A stretch of 33,122 nt of DNA from an uncultured Acetatifactor sp. (GCA_947627115.1 CANQUQ010000022.1:1-33122); one strand, 5' to 3'. Shown: positions 23,001-31,195, counted from the first letter of the stretch. Translations and numbers: made by a program. The notes: generated by a model from the letters alone, not told the origin.

Positions 23001-24261
23001 CAAGGCCCTTGTGAATATTGGAATCGCAGTGATCGTCTTTCTGGGGATCGTATATCTGGTGCCCAGACTGCTGATGTTCTTTCTGCCCTTTGTGGTGGGC
23101 TGGATCATTGCAATGCTGGCCTCGCCGCTCGTACGGTTCTTTGAGGAGAAGGTAAAGCTGCAGAGGAAGATAGGCAGCGCTTTTGTGATCGTCGTGGTCA
23201 TTGCGCTGGTGGTACTGCTCCTCTATTTTGCCTGTTCCTGGCTGTTTCAGCAGGTGGTGGGGCTTGTCAATGCCCTGCCGGACATGTGGGCGGGGATGGA
23301 GGCCGATATCAACCGGGCCGGCCGGAGCCTGAATGCCCTGCTTGCCCGTCTGCCCGGTGAAACGCAGGTGAAGCTGGACGATCTGTCCGCAGCCATCGGC
23401 AATACTGTCAGCGGTTTTTTTGAGCGCAACAGCACGCCTACCATTGAGGCGGCCGGCAATTTTGCCAAGCAGCTTCCCTCTGTTTTCATCGGACTGATCA
23501 TGGCTCTGCTCTCGGCCTACTTTTTCGTGGCGGAGCACCAGCAGATCAGGGAATGGTTCAGAAAGCATACTCCCGTGGCGATCCAGTTCTACTATGACAT
23601 GATCCGCAGAAGTCTGATGAAGTCTGTGGGAGGTTATCTGAAGGCCCAGCTGAAGATCGAGGTGTGGATGTACCTGCTGCTGTTGATCGGTATGTTCATA
23701 CTGGACGTAAATTATTATGCCCTGATCGCGCTGGGAATCGCGGTCCTGGATTTCCTGCCGTTCTTAGGCACCGGTACCGTGCTGATCCCCTGGGCGGTCA
23801 TCAAGATTTTCTCCGCCGATTACCAGGCGGCGGTGGGACTGCTGATCATCTGGTGCGGCGGGCAGCTGGCGAGACAGCTGATCCAGCCGAAGATCGTGGG
23901 AGATTCCGTGGGCGTGCCCCCCATTCCGACCCTGCTGCTGCTGTATGTGGGATACCGGCTGGGCGGTGTGCTGGGAATGATCGTGGCGGTCCCGCTGGGC
24001 CTGCTGGTCTACACGATGTACTGTGAGGGAGCCTTCGACAATGTAAAGGACAGTGTGCTGATACTGGTGGCAGGTCTCAACCGTTTCCGGCGGCTTCGTG
24101 AAGAGGACATGTTCGAGGTGGAGGAGATGGCCGTGCGCAGCAGGGAGGCAGCCCACGAAGCGGCGGCACGGCGCGAGGAGGAAGAGCGCGCCAAACGGGC
24201 GGAGAAGGAAAGGCGCCGGGAGGCCAGACGGCAGAAAAAGAATAAGAAAAATGACAGATAG
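22987..24261 (+). CDS. AI-2E family (PerM/YtvI-like) membrane protein
   Basis: 424 residues with about eight membrane helices in the family's arrangement: two near the N-terminus (8-45), one at about 55-80, a soluble insertion (95-165), then five towards residue 365. Typical segments include LDFLPFLGTGTVLIPWAV, the QLIQPKIVGDSVGVPPIPTL loop and GGVLGMIVAVPLGLL. The family was named for autoinducer-2 export, but members have varied and mostly unproven transport roles. The final 60 residues are a very basic/acidic cytoplasmic tail (RREEEERAKRAEKERRR-like), probably helical. The ATG at 22987 follows GGAGG and overlaps the engB end by 14 bases, so the two are co-translated. Confidence 0.87.
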   Translation: MKRYSKALVNIGIAVIVFLGIVYLVPRLLMFFLPFVVGWIIAMLASPLVRFFEEKVKLQRKIGSAFVIVVVIALVVLLLYFACSWLFQQVVGLVNALPDMWAGMEADINRAGRSLNALLARLPGETQVKLDDLSAAIGNTVSGFFERNSTPTIEAAGNFAKQLPSVFIGLIMALLSAYFFVAEHQQIREWFRKHTPVAIQFYYDMIRRSLMKSVGGYLKAQLKIEVWMYLLLLIGMFILDVNYYALIALGIAVLDFLPFLGTGTVLIPWAVIKIFSADYQAAVGLLIIWCGGQLARQLIQPKIVGDSVGVPPIPTLLLLYVGYRLGGVLGMIVAVPLGLLVYTMYCEGAFDNVKDSVLILVAGLNRFRRLREEDMFEVEEMAVRSREAAHEAAARREEEERAKRAEKERRREARRQKKNKKNDR

Positions 24262-24306
24262 AACTGTTCCGGGCGGAAACTTTCTGACGGAAAGACAGTC
24301 TATATA

Positions 24307-24336
24307 GGAGAGTGCGATCCTGACACTCTCCTTTTT
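24307..24336 (+). terminator. Intrinsic terminator after the AI-2E family gene
   Basis: GGAGAGTG (24307-24314) and CACTCTCC (24324-24331) form a perfect 8-base stem with a 9-base loop, followed by TTTTT. Confidence 0.9.
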
Positions 24337-24364
24337 AGTATGCAACTATGATACAAAGGTATTT

Positions 24365-24370
24365 TATAAT
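24365..24370 (+). promoter_or_regulatory. Possible -10 of the response regulator operon
   Basis: TATAAT at 24365-24370 lies 32 bases ahead of the ATG at 24402. No convincing -35 is found at 16-18 bases, so the operon may need an activator. Confidence 0.4.
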
Positions 24371-24401
24371 AAATTATCGAAGGTGACGGCGGAGGAATAC
24401 A

Positions 24402-25100
24402 ATGGAAAAAAAGATATTGATATATAACAATAAGACAGGCATTGGGGAGAAGATGGAGCCGCTGTTCAGGGGGGAGAAGTTCGCGACTCTGATCGCAGAG
24501 GACCAGGAACAGCTTCGACGGATACTGAGCAGCGAGGAGATTCATCTGATGCTGATCGACGTGGAGCTCAACGACAAGGGCTGGGACAAGGGGATCGAGA
24601 TGATCGCAGCCCTGCGGAAGAACAGCCGTGTTCCCCTGGTCGTGGTCTCTGCCCAGTCCGCGGAGACGGCAAAGATCATGGCCCTGGAGGCCGGGGCCGA
24701 CGACTATGTGACGGCAGACTGCAATCCTCTGGAATTGCTGGCCAGGGTGAAATCCCAGCTTCGCAGGTATATCCAGCTTGTCAACAAATATGCTGACACG
24801 GGCCGGATCTACAGAGTGGACGGACTGGTGATCGACGATGTACAGCGGACGGTGACTGTGGAGGGGAAGAACGTGCGCCTGACGCCTATTGAATATAAGA
24901 TACTCCGGCTGTTGGCGCAGCAGAAGGGAAAGGTGCTCTCCAACAGCCAGATCTACGAAAGCATATGGAATATGCAGGCCTTTGGAGCAGATAATATCAT
25001 TGCGGTGCACATTCGCCACATCCGGGAAAAGATCGAGGCGAATCCCAAGGAGCCGAGGTATCTGAAGGCGGTGTGGGGGACCGGGTATAAGGTAGGATGA
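24402..25100 (+). CDS. OmpR/PhoB-type response regulator with degenerate receiver
   Basis: 232 residues: receiver domain (1-122) and winged-helix DNA-binding domain (about 135-232; RLTPIEYKILRLLAQQKGKV, HIRHIREKIE, VWGTGYKVG). The phospho-acceptor-like Asp53 is present (LMLIDVEL) and so is Ser83, but the two acidic residues that hold Mg2+ at the first strand are Asn9-Asn10 (ILIYNN rather than ILIVDD), and the conserved Lys after the last strand is replaced (DYVTADCNP for the usual DYVTKPFNP). Phosphorylation by the usual route is therefore doubtful. No histidine kinase gene is adjacent. GGAGG lies upstream of the ATG. The stop overlaps a possible start of the TraX-family gene, so it may be that gene's regulator. 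Confidence 0.9.
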   Translation: MEKKILIYNNKTGIGEKMEPLFRGEKFATLIAEDQEQLRRILSSEEIHLMLIDVELNDKGWDKGIEMIAALRKNSRVPLVVVSAQSAETAKIMALEAGADDYVTADCNPLELLARVKSQLRRYIQLVNKYADTGRIYRVDGLVIDDVQRTVTVEGKNVRLTPIEYKILRLLAQQKGKVLSNSQIYESIWNMQAFGADNIIAVHIRHIREKIEANPKEPRYLKAVWGTGYKVG

Positions 25101-25120
25101 TTTCAGGGGCGGAGCACGGA

Positions 25121-26035
25121 ATGAGAGATACGGATAAAAGAGAAATCAGGTATGGCGGACTGGACGGAAGCGCTGTCAAGAGCATAGCGGTCATCGCCAT
25201 GCTCATCGATCATGCGGCTGTGGTGCTGCTGACCCGGAGCCTTGAAGCGGGGGAGGCGCAGCTGTACGGCCTGTACTATTTTATGCGCCAGGTGGGCAGA
25301 CTGAGCTTTCCGTTATTCTGCTTTATGCTGGTGGAAGGCTTTGAGAGGACCGGGAGCAGAGCCAAATATGCCATGCGGCTGGGGGCCTTTGCCCTGATTT
25401 CAGAGATTCCGTTCGACCTGGCGTTTCAGTCCAGGGTGCTGGAGCTTGGCAGTCAAAACGTATTTTTTACGCTCCTGTGCGGCATGGGGGCCATGTGCGC
25501 CTATGATTTTCTGAGATGTCACAGACCGCCGAGGGCAGTGCAGTGGGCGCTGCTCGCAGCCGGTGCGGCCCTTTTCGGAGGGTGGCTGACCGGGAAGATC
25601 GCCGTGCTTTTCGGCGTTGCAGACCGCGGTGCCGGGATATGCCTCGTTTGCTCGGTGTATCTTGCGGCGGCGGTGCTGTTCCTGCTGTACGGCAGGAGCC
25701 GTGGGAGAGATGAACTGTTGATGGCCGGTATGGGTCTGGCGGTCACGTCTGTTCTCGTGACGGCGGCAGATCTGTTGAGGACCGATTACGGGGGAGTGGG
25801 CGTATTGACAGTTGCGGTCATTTTCGCTTTCCGGAGATTCCGGCTCCCTGCCATGGCGGCCGGAAGCACGGTGCTGGCACTGCTGGCGCCCGGCGAGATA
25901 TGTGCTCTTTGCTCGGTCATGCCGATCGCGTTTTACAACGGGCGGAGAGGCTCCGGCCGGAAATATTTTTTCTACATTTTTTACCCGGCGCATCTGCTCC
26001 TGCTCTGGTTGGTGTCGTTGGTGATATTTCAGTAG
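25121..26035 (+). CDS. TraX family membrane protein
   Basis: 304 residues, about eight to nine membrane helices. The N-terminal part fits TraX: VKSIAVIAMLIDHAAVV with the conserved Asp-His, then QVGRLSFPLFCFMLVEGFER, RLGAFALISEIPFDLAF and QNVFFTLLCGMG. The last helices end with YIFYPAHLLLLWLV. TraX of the F plasmid N-acetylates pilin; chromosomal relatives in Clostridia are integral-membrane acyltransferase-like proteins of unknown substrate. I chose ATG 25121, preceded by GGAG six bases away; ATG 25097, overlapping the response regulator stop as ATGA, is an alternative adding eight residues. It ends 4 bases from the stop of mntP, read from the other strand. Confidence 0.83.
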   Translation: MRDTDKREIRYGGLDGSAVKSIAVIAMLIDHAAVVLLTRSLEAGEAQLYGLYYFMRQVGRLSFPLFCFMLVEGFERTGSRAKYAMRLGAFALISEIPFDLAFQSRVLELGSQNVFFTLLCGMGAMCAYDFLRCHRPPRAVQWALLAAGAALFGGWLTGKIAVLFGVADRGAGICLVCSVYLAAAVLFLLYGRSRGRDELLMAGMGLAVTSVLVTAADLLRTDYGGVGVLTVAVIFAFRRFRLPAMAAGSTVLALLAPGEICALCSVMPIAFYNGRRGSGRKYFFYIFYPAHLLLLWLVSLVIFQ

Positions 26036-26039
26036 ACCC

Positions 26040-26606
26040 CTACAGTGGGAGAAGACGGAGATGCTCTGCCAGGATCTTGGCGCCAATGAGGATCAGAATG
26101 ATACCGCCTGCAAGCTCCGCCTTAGACTTGTATTTCGTGCCGAACACATTCCCCACCTTCACTCCAACGGCCGAGAGCGTGAACGTGGTGGCGCCGATAA
26201 AAGACACGGCGGGCACAATATCGACCTGCAGAAATGCATATGTCACACCTACCGCCAGCGCGTCGATGCTGGTTGCCACCGCCAGCAGGAACATGGTCCT
26301 GGGGGCAAGCGATCCGTCGGTCTCCTCCTCGTTTTTGGAGAGGGCCTCTTTTATCATGCTCACGCCGATCAGAAAAAGCAGCACAAAAGCGATCCAGTGG
26401 TCGATCGCCTCCACGGACCGCTGGAAGCGGCTGCCCAGGAGATAGCCGAAAAAAGGCATGAGAGCCTGAAAGCCGCCGAACCAGACGCCGACGGTGCAGG
26501 CATTCCTGAAATTCACTTTTTTCAGCGCAAGACCTTTACAGACAGATACGGCAAAAGCATCCATGGAAAGTCCCACGGCGGTGATGAACAGGGTCAGAAG
26601 GCTCAT
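26040..26606 (-). CDS. mntP: Manganese efflux pump MntP family
   Basis: 188 residues, six membrane helices in two similar halves. The repeated acidic motifs are visible: [14 protein letters not shown] (about 13-26) and [15 protein letters not shown] (about 109-123), whose Asp residues are thought to carry Mn2+. It exports excess manganese. The start at 26606 has AGGAGGT (26612-26618); upstream Met codons lie in the leader. On the RNA, a GCGTG/CACGC hairpin (26620-26635) abuts the ribosome site. No yybP-ykoY manganese riboswitch fits in the 70-odd bases between the cold-shock terminator and the start, and no separate promoter is obvious. Confidence 0.9.
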   Translation of the reverse strand: MSLLTLFITAVGLSMDAFAVSVCKGLALKKVNFRNACTVGVWFGGFQALMPFFGYLLGSRFQRSVEAIDHWIAFVLLFLIGVSMIKEALSKNEEETDGSLAPRTMFLLAVATSIDALAVGVTYAFLQVDIVPAVSFIGATTFTLSAVGVKVGNVFGTKYKSKAELAGGIILILIGAKILAEHLRLLPL

Positions 26607-26650
26607 TGTTGTACCTCCTGCGTGCTTTGTCACGCATAACAAGAAGGATC

Positions 26651-26665
26651 CGCGGCCCGGCCGCG
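26651..26665 (-). other. GC-rich hairpin in the mntP leader
   Basis: CGCGGCC-C-GGCCGCG (26651-26665) is a perfect 7-base dyad between the cold-shock terminator and mntP. On the minus strand it is followed by a T-rich stretch (CCTTCTTGTT), so it may act as a weak attenuator. Confidence 0.3.
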
Positions 26666-26680
26666 TTTCCGCCAAAGACG

Positions 26681-26714
26681 AAAAAACTGCCACCCGTGAG
26701 GATGGCAGTTTTTT
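26681..26714. terminator. Terminator after the cold-shock gene
   Basis: AAAAAACTGCCA (26681-26692) and TGGCAGTTTTTT (26703-26714) form a perfect 12-base stem with a 10-base loop and T-runs on either strand. It ends the cold-shock transcript read on the minus strand. Confidence 0.9.
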
Positions 26715-26725
26715 GCTTTGTGGTC

Positions 26726-26941
26726 TTAAGCTACTACAGTAACATTGGTAGCACGGATCTTGCTGCTGTTCTGAGGATCGCTCTCGGTATCGAAGGTGAC
26801 CTTCTGGCCCTCTTCCAGGGACTTGAAGCCCTCAGCGTTGATAGCGGAGAAGTGTACGAATACCTCCTCGCCGGTAGCATCGTTGGTGATGAAACCGTAA
26901 CCCTTCTGTGCGTTGAACCACTTGACTGTACCGTTGTTCAT
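26726..26941 (-). CDS. Cold-shock domain RNA chaperone (CspA family)
   Basis: 71 residues, one cold-shock (OB-fold) domain. RNA-binding motifs RNP1 (KGYGFI, 13-18) and RNP2 (VFVHFSAI, 27-34) are intact, after the starting [11 protein letters not shown]. These proteins melt RNA structure at low temperature or in stationary phase. AGGAGG precedes the ATG at 26941. The gene has a strong promoter (27085-27113) and a leader of about 135 bases with a long perfect stem, the hallmark of temperature-controlled csp messages. Confidence 0.95.
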   Translation of the reverse strand: MNNGTVKWFNAQKGYGFITNDATGEEVFVHFSAINAEGFKSLEEGQKVTFDTESDPQNSSKIRATNVTVVA

Positions 26942-26997
26942 TTCAGTACCTCCTTAAATTATTGTGCTTCGTTATTCTAAAATGTACGGCAAAAAAA

Positions 26998-27053
26998 TCA
27001 CATATTTTTGTAAACCATCATCAAAAGTAGCAATGACTTACAAAAATATGTGA
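26998..27053 (-). ncRNA. Structured 5' leader of the cold-shock mRNA
   Basis: TCACATATTTTTGTAA (26998-27013) and TTACAAAAATATGTGA (27038-27053) are perfect 16-base complements around a 24-base loop, inside the predicted leader. An AT-rich long stem is a plausible temperature-responsive element. The function is inferred from position and from known csp leaders; the sequence does not match one I can name. Confidence 0.55.
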
Positions 27054-27084
27054 GTTCAATGACTTTCATTCAGAATACAATTGA

Positions 27085-27113
27085 AGTATACCGCGGACAA
27101 TTCAAAATGTCAA
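27085..27113 (-). promoter_or_regulatory. Promoter of the cold-shock gene
   Basis: On the minus strand TTGACA (27113-27108) and TATACT (27090-27085) are separated by exactly 17 bases, a nearly consensus strong promoter. The implied leader is about 135 bases. Confidence 0.85.
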
Positions 27114-27236
27114 TCATTTTCTTAAATTTTAATAATTTCTTTTTTCCGTCCGGATCATTGCCCCTTCTGTGAGTGCCTGACGGTGAATATTTGCCGGAGC
27201 ATCAGGAGAAAATAGGATATACAGGAGGCTGATGTT

Positions 27237-28076
27237 ATGGTATGGAATGTGTTATGGCTGGCAGCGATGACTGCGGCAGCGGCCACGGCAGGTTTTTGTA
27301 TGGGCAGACTGTCCGAAAGGACAGGGGATTTCAGCGAGGAGGACCGGGACGATCAGAGCGTTCTGCGCTCCGGCGTCTGGGAGGTCGAGGCAGCAGGAGA
27401 AATGAATGTGAAAATGGATGGGAGCGAGTGGAGCGCGGAGAGTGAAGGCCGATGGATCAGAATGTCGGAGCGGGCGGACATGGAGACGGAGGCGGAGAGT
27501 GCACAGGGCAGAGCTGCCGGCCCGCGGACGGGACAGCGCCGTGTGAGCGGACTTGCCTCCCCCTATCGAAGCGTCAACAGCAGATTCCTTCGTTCCGGGA
27601 AACGGATCTACAGGGGCCGGGATCAGCAGCAGCCGGAGGCAAGGAACTGGTCGGTGGGAAGTCCGGTATCCGGTCTGGTATCCTCGTACCGCGAGGGAGA
27701 CCGTCCGGGAGTGGTGATCTATCCGGGCGAGGACAGGCTCTATGCCCCTGCGGGCGGAAAGATCACCAGACTTTTTCCCATGGGCAATGCATTTTTGTTC
27801 CAGACCGAGTTCGGGGCGGAGCTTTTGGTCCAGGTGGGGGATGTCAGGGACGATCTGCTGGGAAGATATTTTCGGCCGAGGATCGTTCAGAACGAGATCG
27901 TATCGAAGGGCAAGCTCCTGCTGGAATTCGACAGACGGGGGCTGGAGGCTGAGGGGGTATCCGCTGCGGTGACCGTCAGTGTGGAGAGCCGCGCCCACGG
28001 CAGCAGCGTGGCGGTGACGGCCACGGAGAAGGTCCGGGCCGGAGAGGAGATCCTCCGGGTGAGAGAATCGCTGTGA
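27237..28076 (+). CDS. Membrane-anchored EIIA-Glc-like protein lacking active-site histidines
   Basis: 279 residues. Residues 5-22 are a membrane helix followed by a polar, probably disordered linker to about 137. Residues 140-250 align with the PTS glucose-type EIIA fold: SPVSGLVSSYREGD, VVIYPGEDRLYAPAGGKITR, LFPMGNAFLFQTEFGAELLV, QVGDVRDDL and GKLLLEFDRRGLEAEGV. In true EIIA the segments read TKHAIG and LIHIGIDT, giving two histidines that accept and stabilise phosphate; here they are Asn184 and Gln199. Phosphotransfer is therefore not expected; a regulatory, carbohydrate-sensing or LytM-like structural role are guesses. AGGAGG precedes the ATG by 8 bases. It is divergent from the cold-shock gene. 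Confidence 0.75.
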   Translation: MVWNVLWLAAMTAAAATAGFCMGRLSERTGDFSEEDRDDQSVLRSGVWEVEAAGEMNVKMDGSEWSAESEGRWIRMSERADMETEAESAQGRAAGPRTGQRRVSGLASPYRSVNSRFLRSGKRIYRGRDQQQPEARNWSVGSPVSGLVSSYREGDRPGVVIYPGEDRLYAPAGGKITRLFPMGNAFLFQTEFGAELLVQVGDVRDDLLGRYFRPRIVQNEIVSKGKLLLEFDRRGLEAEGVSAAVTVSVESRAHGSSVAVTATEKVRAGEEILRVRESL

Positions 28077-28124
28077 TGTATCCTGTGGCATGACGGATAA
28101 GGACACGGCAGATCTATAAAAATA

Positions 28125-28153
28125 TTGTCATAATCGGTGAGCGGTGGTATAAT
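28125..28153 (+). promoter_or_regulatory. Promoter of the chemoreceptor gene
   Basis: TTGTCA (28125-28130), a 17-base spacer and TATAAT (28148-28153) with the TGG extension form a strong housekeeping-type promoter. No sigma-D (flagellar) promoter was seen, so this receptor may not belong to the motility regulon. Confidence 0.75.
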
Positions 28154-28218
28154 GAACCTTGTTCCGAACGGTAGCAAAAAGCGGCTCTGTTAATATAATA
28201 GAGGGAGGGAAAGATATT

Positions 28219-29682
28219 ATGACTGCTGCTCAATACAAAAGGGCAAATTCTGCCGTGTATCCGATCTTAATGTGCATAATGGGGTATGTTTCCGTGATCA
28301 TGGTCATCGAGATCATCACTGCGGGGGGCAGGCCGACCTCCTGGGTACAGCTGATCACCTGTGTGGCTGCGATCGTAAGTACGACGGCGATCTGCCTTCC
28401 CAGGCGGGAGAAGAGAAGCTGTGGGATCATCATGATGGCCATTGCTTCCCTTGCCTATCTGATCGTTCTGTTCTGCTCCGATAATGTGGAGAGCTACACA
28501 TATGGATTTGCGATCCTGATCGCATGTACGGTCTATTTGAACATAAAATTTATCCTTGCCGGGAGTGCGGTCATTGTGCTGGGGAACCTGATCAAGCTGG
28601 CAATCCATTTTGGCGGCGCGGATCACGAAATGCGCCAGTCTCTCTTTCTGGCCGTGTTCTCCGCCGTGCTGGTGGCCGTGGCGACGTACTGCGTGGTAAA
28701 GCTGCTGAAGCGCAACAATGAGGAGAACGTAGCCGCGATCACGGAAGCCGCAAAGCAGCAGGAGGCAAGCCACAGAAAGACCCTTGCCGTTGCGGAGGAG
28801 GTGGCCGGACACTTTGGGGACGCCATGCAGATGCTTGACAGCCTGAATAAGAGCGTGGATACCGGCAATTTTGCCATGAGCAATATTGCGGACAGCACCG
28901 AGAGCACGGCCCAGGCCATTCAGGAGCAGGCGGCAATGTGCGCACAGATCCAGGAGCGGACGGATCAGGCGGAGAGTCAGACGAAGAATATGCTGGAGGC
29001 ATCCAGGCGCACCGATGAGAACGTGAATGAAGGCTCCGCGATGGTGAAGGAGCTGAAGGAGCAGGCGCACAATGTGGAGACTGCGAGCAACGTGACCGTT
29101 GAAGCGATCGAGAGCCTGACACAAAAGGTGGCGGAGGTGGAGAGCTTTGTGGGGACCATCCTGAGCATTTCCGCCCAGACCAATCTGCTGGCGCTGAACG
29201 CATCCATCGAGGCAGCCCGCGCCGGTGAGGCGGGCAGAGGCTTCGCGGTCGTTGCGGAGGAGATCAGGCAGCTGTCGGAGCAGACGAAAGAAGCCTCCAA
29301 CAATATTACAGATATTATCGGGAAGCTGAACGAAGATACCAGGATGGCCAACGAGAGCATCCGGAATTCGGTGCAGTCCGTTGAAAGGCAGAACGATTTG
29401 ATCGAGGAGACAAGAGAAAAATTCCAGAAGATCAGCGAGGGAGTGGAGGAGCTCACCGTAAATGTGGATAATACCGAGCGAGTGATCAAGGAGATCCTGC
29501 AGTCCACCGGTGTGATCTCGGAGAACATCACCCATCTGTCGGCCACCAGCGAACAGGTCGCCGCTTCCTCCGCCGAGGGACTGAAGAACTCCGAGCACAC
29601 GGTGGAGGATATGAAGGCATGCAGAGAGATCCTGGAAAAGATATACGCTTTGTCGCAGGAGCTGCAGACCGCTGCGCAATGA
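28219..29682 (+). CDS. Methyl-accepting chemotaxis protein with polytopic membrane sensor
   Basis: 487 residues. The N-terminal 165 residues hold about six membrane helices (14-33, 41-60, 68-87, 95-108, 111-130, 141-163) with no extracellular sensor domain, so the signal is probably sensed in or at the membrane. No clear HAMP domain follows. The rest is the long helical signalling hairpin, with the conserved tip [20 protein letters not shown] then [20 protein letters not shown] (about 317-355), which binds CheA and CheW. A frame upstream to 28159 exists, but ATG 28219 has GGAGGG at 28204-28209. No che or flagellar genes are in the window, so its pathway may be chemotaxis or another CheA-linked output. 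Confidence 0.92.
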   Translation: MTAAQYKRANSAVYPILMCIMGYVSVIMVIEIITAGGRPTSWVQLITCVAAIVSTTAICLPRREKRSCGIIMMAIASLAYLIVLFCSDNVESYTYGFAILIACTVYLNIKFILAGSAVIVLGNLIKLAIHFGGADHEMRQSLFLAVFSAVLVAVATYCVVKLLKRNNEENVAAITEAAKQQEASHRKTLAVAEEVAGHFGDAMQMLDSLNKSVDTGNFAMSNIADSTESTAQAIQEQAAMCAQIQERTDQAESQTKNMLEASRRTDENVNEGSAMVKELKEQAHNVETASNVTVEAIESLTQKVAEVESFVGTILSISAQTNLLALNASIEAARAGEAGRGFAVVAEEIRQLSEQTKEASNNITDIIGKLNEDTRMANESIRNSVQSVERQNDLIEETREKFQKISEGVEELTVNVDNTERVIKEILQSTGVISENITHLSATSEQVAASSAEGLKNSEHTVEDMKACREILEKIYALSQELQTAAQ

Positions 29683-29735
29683 ACGAAAGAGGATGCATTG
29701 ATCTGTAAATCTATGACAATAGGAGAGAAGACAAA

Positions 29736-31043
29736 ATGAGCAAGAAACCTTATGCGGAGCGAAAGCTGAAGTTCGAGACGCTGCAGTTACATGTAGGGCA
29801 GGAGGAGCCGGATCCGGTCACCGATTCAAGGGCCGTTCCCATCTATCAGACATCCTCCTACGTATTCCGCAACTGCGACCATGCGGCGGCACGCTTCGGG
29901 CTGACCGACAGCGGCAATATATACAGCCGGCTGACCAACCCCACCGAGGATGTTTTTGAAAAGCGGATCGCAGCTCTGGAGGGCGGTACGGCAGCGCTGG
30001 GAGTCGCCAGCGGTATGGCTGCGGTGGCGTACACGATCCAGAATCTGGCGAAGGCGGGGGAGCATATCGTGTCCGCCAACAATATCTACGGCGGGACATT
30101 CAATCTCTTTTCCAGTACGCTTACCAACTACGGCATCACCACCACCTTCGTCGATCCCGCCGATTTCGCTGCGGTAGAAGGCGCTGTCAGGGACAATACC
30201 AAGGCGATCTTTATTGAGACGCTGGGGAATCCGAACTCCGATGTGGTGGACATTGAACGGCTGGCGGAAATTGCGCATGCGCACAAGATCCCGCTGGTGA
30301 TCGACAACACCTTTGCGACACCTTACCTTGTCCGGCCCTTTGAGTACGGCGCGGATATTGTGGTCCACTCCGCCACAAAATTTATCGGCGGCCACGGTAC
30401 TACTATCGGTGGCGTGATCGTAGAGAACGGTAAATTTGACTGGAAGGCCTCCGGCAAATTCCCGCATTTGACTACGCCCAACGAAAGCTATCACGGTGTG
30501 AACTTCAGCGAGGCGGTTCCCGGTGCAGTGTTCGTCACCGCGATCCGGGCGATCCTTCTGAGAGATACGGGAGCCACGCTCTCTCCCTTCCATGCATTCT
30601 TTTTCCTGCAGGGCCTCGAAACATTATCTCTGCGCGTGGAACGTCATGTGGAAAATGCGTTGAAGGTCGTGGAGTATTTGAACGGCCATCCCATGGTGGA
30701 GCGTGTGCATCATCCCTCCGTCTCCAAGGATCCCGTGCAGCAGGCGCTCTACAAAAAATACTTCCCCAACGGAGGTGGCTCTATCTTTACCTTTGAGATC
30801 AAGGGCGGCGAAGCCGAGGCTAAAAAATTTATCGATAATCTGGAGCTGTTCTCTCTGTTGGCCAATGTGGCGGATGTGAAATCTCTTGTGATCCATCCCG
30901 CGTCGACGACACATGGCCAGCTGAGCGACGAGGAGCTGAAGGAACAGGGCATTTACAAAAATACCATCCGCCTGTCCATCGGCACGGAGCACATTGATGA
31001 TATTATCGAGGACCTGGAGGGCGGCTTCGCAAGCCTGGGGTGA
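29736..31043 (+). CDS. metY: O-acetylhomoserine sulfhydrylase (homocysteine synthase)
   Basis: 435 residues, the length of the MetY branch of the Cys/Met PLP enzymes (cystathionine gamma-synthases are near 380-400). It makes homocysteine from O-acetylhomoserine and sulfide. Features: FETLQLHVGQEEPDPVTDSR near the start, YSRLTNPTEDVFEKRIAALE, SGMAA, and the PLP lysine Lys215 in HSATKFIGGHGTTIGG. The C-terminus SIGTEHIDDIIEDL is typical. GGAGAG precedes the ATG. The 53 bases before it leave no room for a SAM riboswitch or T-box, so transcription probably reads through from upstream or from a weak unseen promoter. A tandem repeat tract follows the stop. Confidence 0.95.
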   Translation: MSKKPYAERKLKFETLQLHVGQEEPDPVTDSRAVPIYQTSSYVFRNCDHAAARFGLTDSGNIYSRLTNPTEDVFEKRIAALEGGTAALGVASGMAAVAYTIQNLAKAGEHIVSANNIYGGTFNLFSSTLTNYGITTTFVDPADFAAVEGAVRDNTKAIFIETLGNPNSDVVDIERLAEIAHAHKIPLVIDNTFATPYLVRPFEYGADIVVHSATKFIGGHGTTIGGVIVENGKFDWKASGKFPHLTTPNESYHGVNFSEAVPGAVFVTAIRAILLRDTGATLSPFHAFFFLQGLETLSLRVERHVENALKVVEYLNGHPMVERVHHPSVSKDPVQQALYKKYFPNGGGSIFTFEIKGGEAEAKKFIDNLELFSLLANVADVKSLVIHPASTTHGQLSDEELKEQGIYKNTIRLSIGTEHIDDIIEDLEGGFASLG

Positions 31044-31060
31044 GAGCCCAGGAGATAAGC

Positions 31061-31195
31061 CAGGGATAGACCAGGGATAGGTCTTGAATCGGTCAGGGAT
31101 AGACCAGGGATAGGTCTCGGATCGGTCAGGAATCGGCCGCGGGCAGGCCGCAGATATGTCAGGGTAGACCACGGGCAGGCCTTGGATATGCCATG
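31061..31195. repeat. 33-bp minisatellite-like tandem repeat
   Basis: Two nearly identical 33-base units stand head to tail (31061-31093 and 31094-31126, beginning CAGGGATAGACCAGGGATAG), followed by more divergent copies, including CGGGCAGGCC at 31140 and 31172. Each unit contains AGACC...GGTCT, which could form a small hairpin. No unique spacers separate the units. Confidence 0.8.

Noticed and set aside
26607..26680. yybP-ykoY manganese riboswitch for mntP
   Set aside because: Only about 75 bases separate the cold-shock terminator from mntP and the conserved loop sequences are absent.
29683..29735. SAM riboswitch or T-box before metY
   Set aside because: The gap is 53 bases, too short for either, and shows no matching motif.
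31061..31195. Possible CRISPR array
   Set aside because: The 33-base units abut with no unique spacers, only two are nearly identical, and no cas gene is near.
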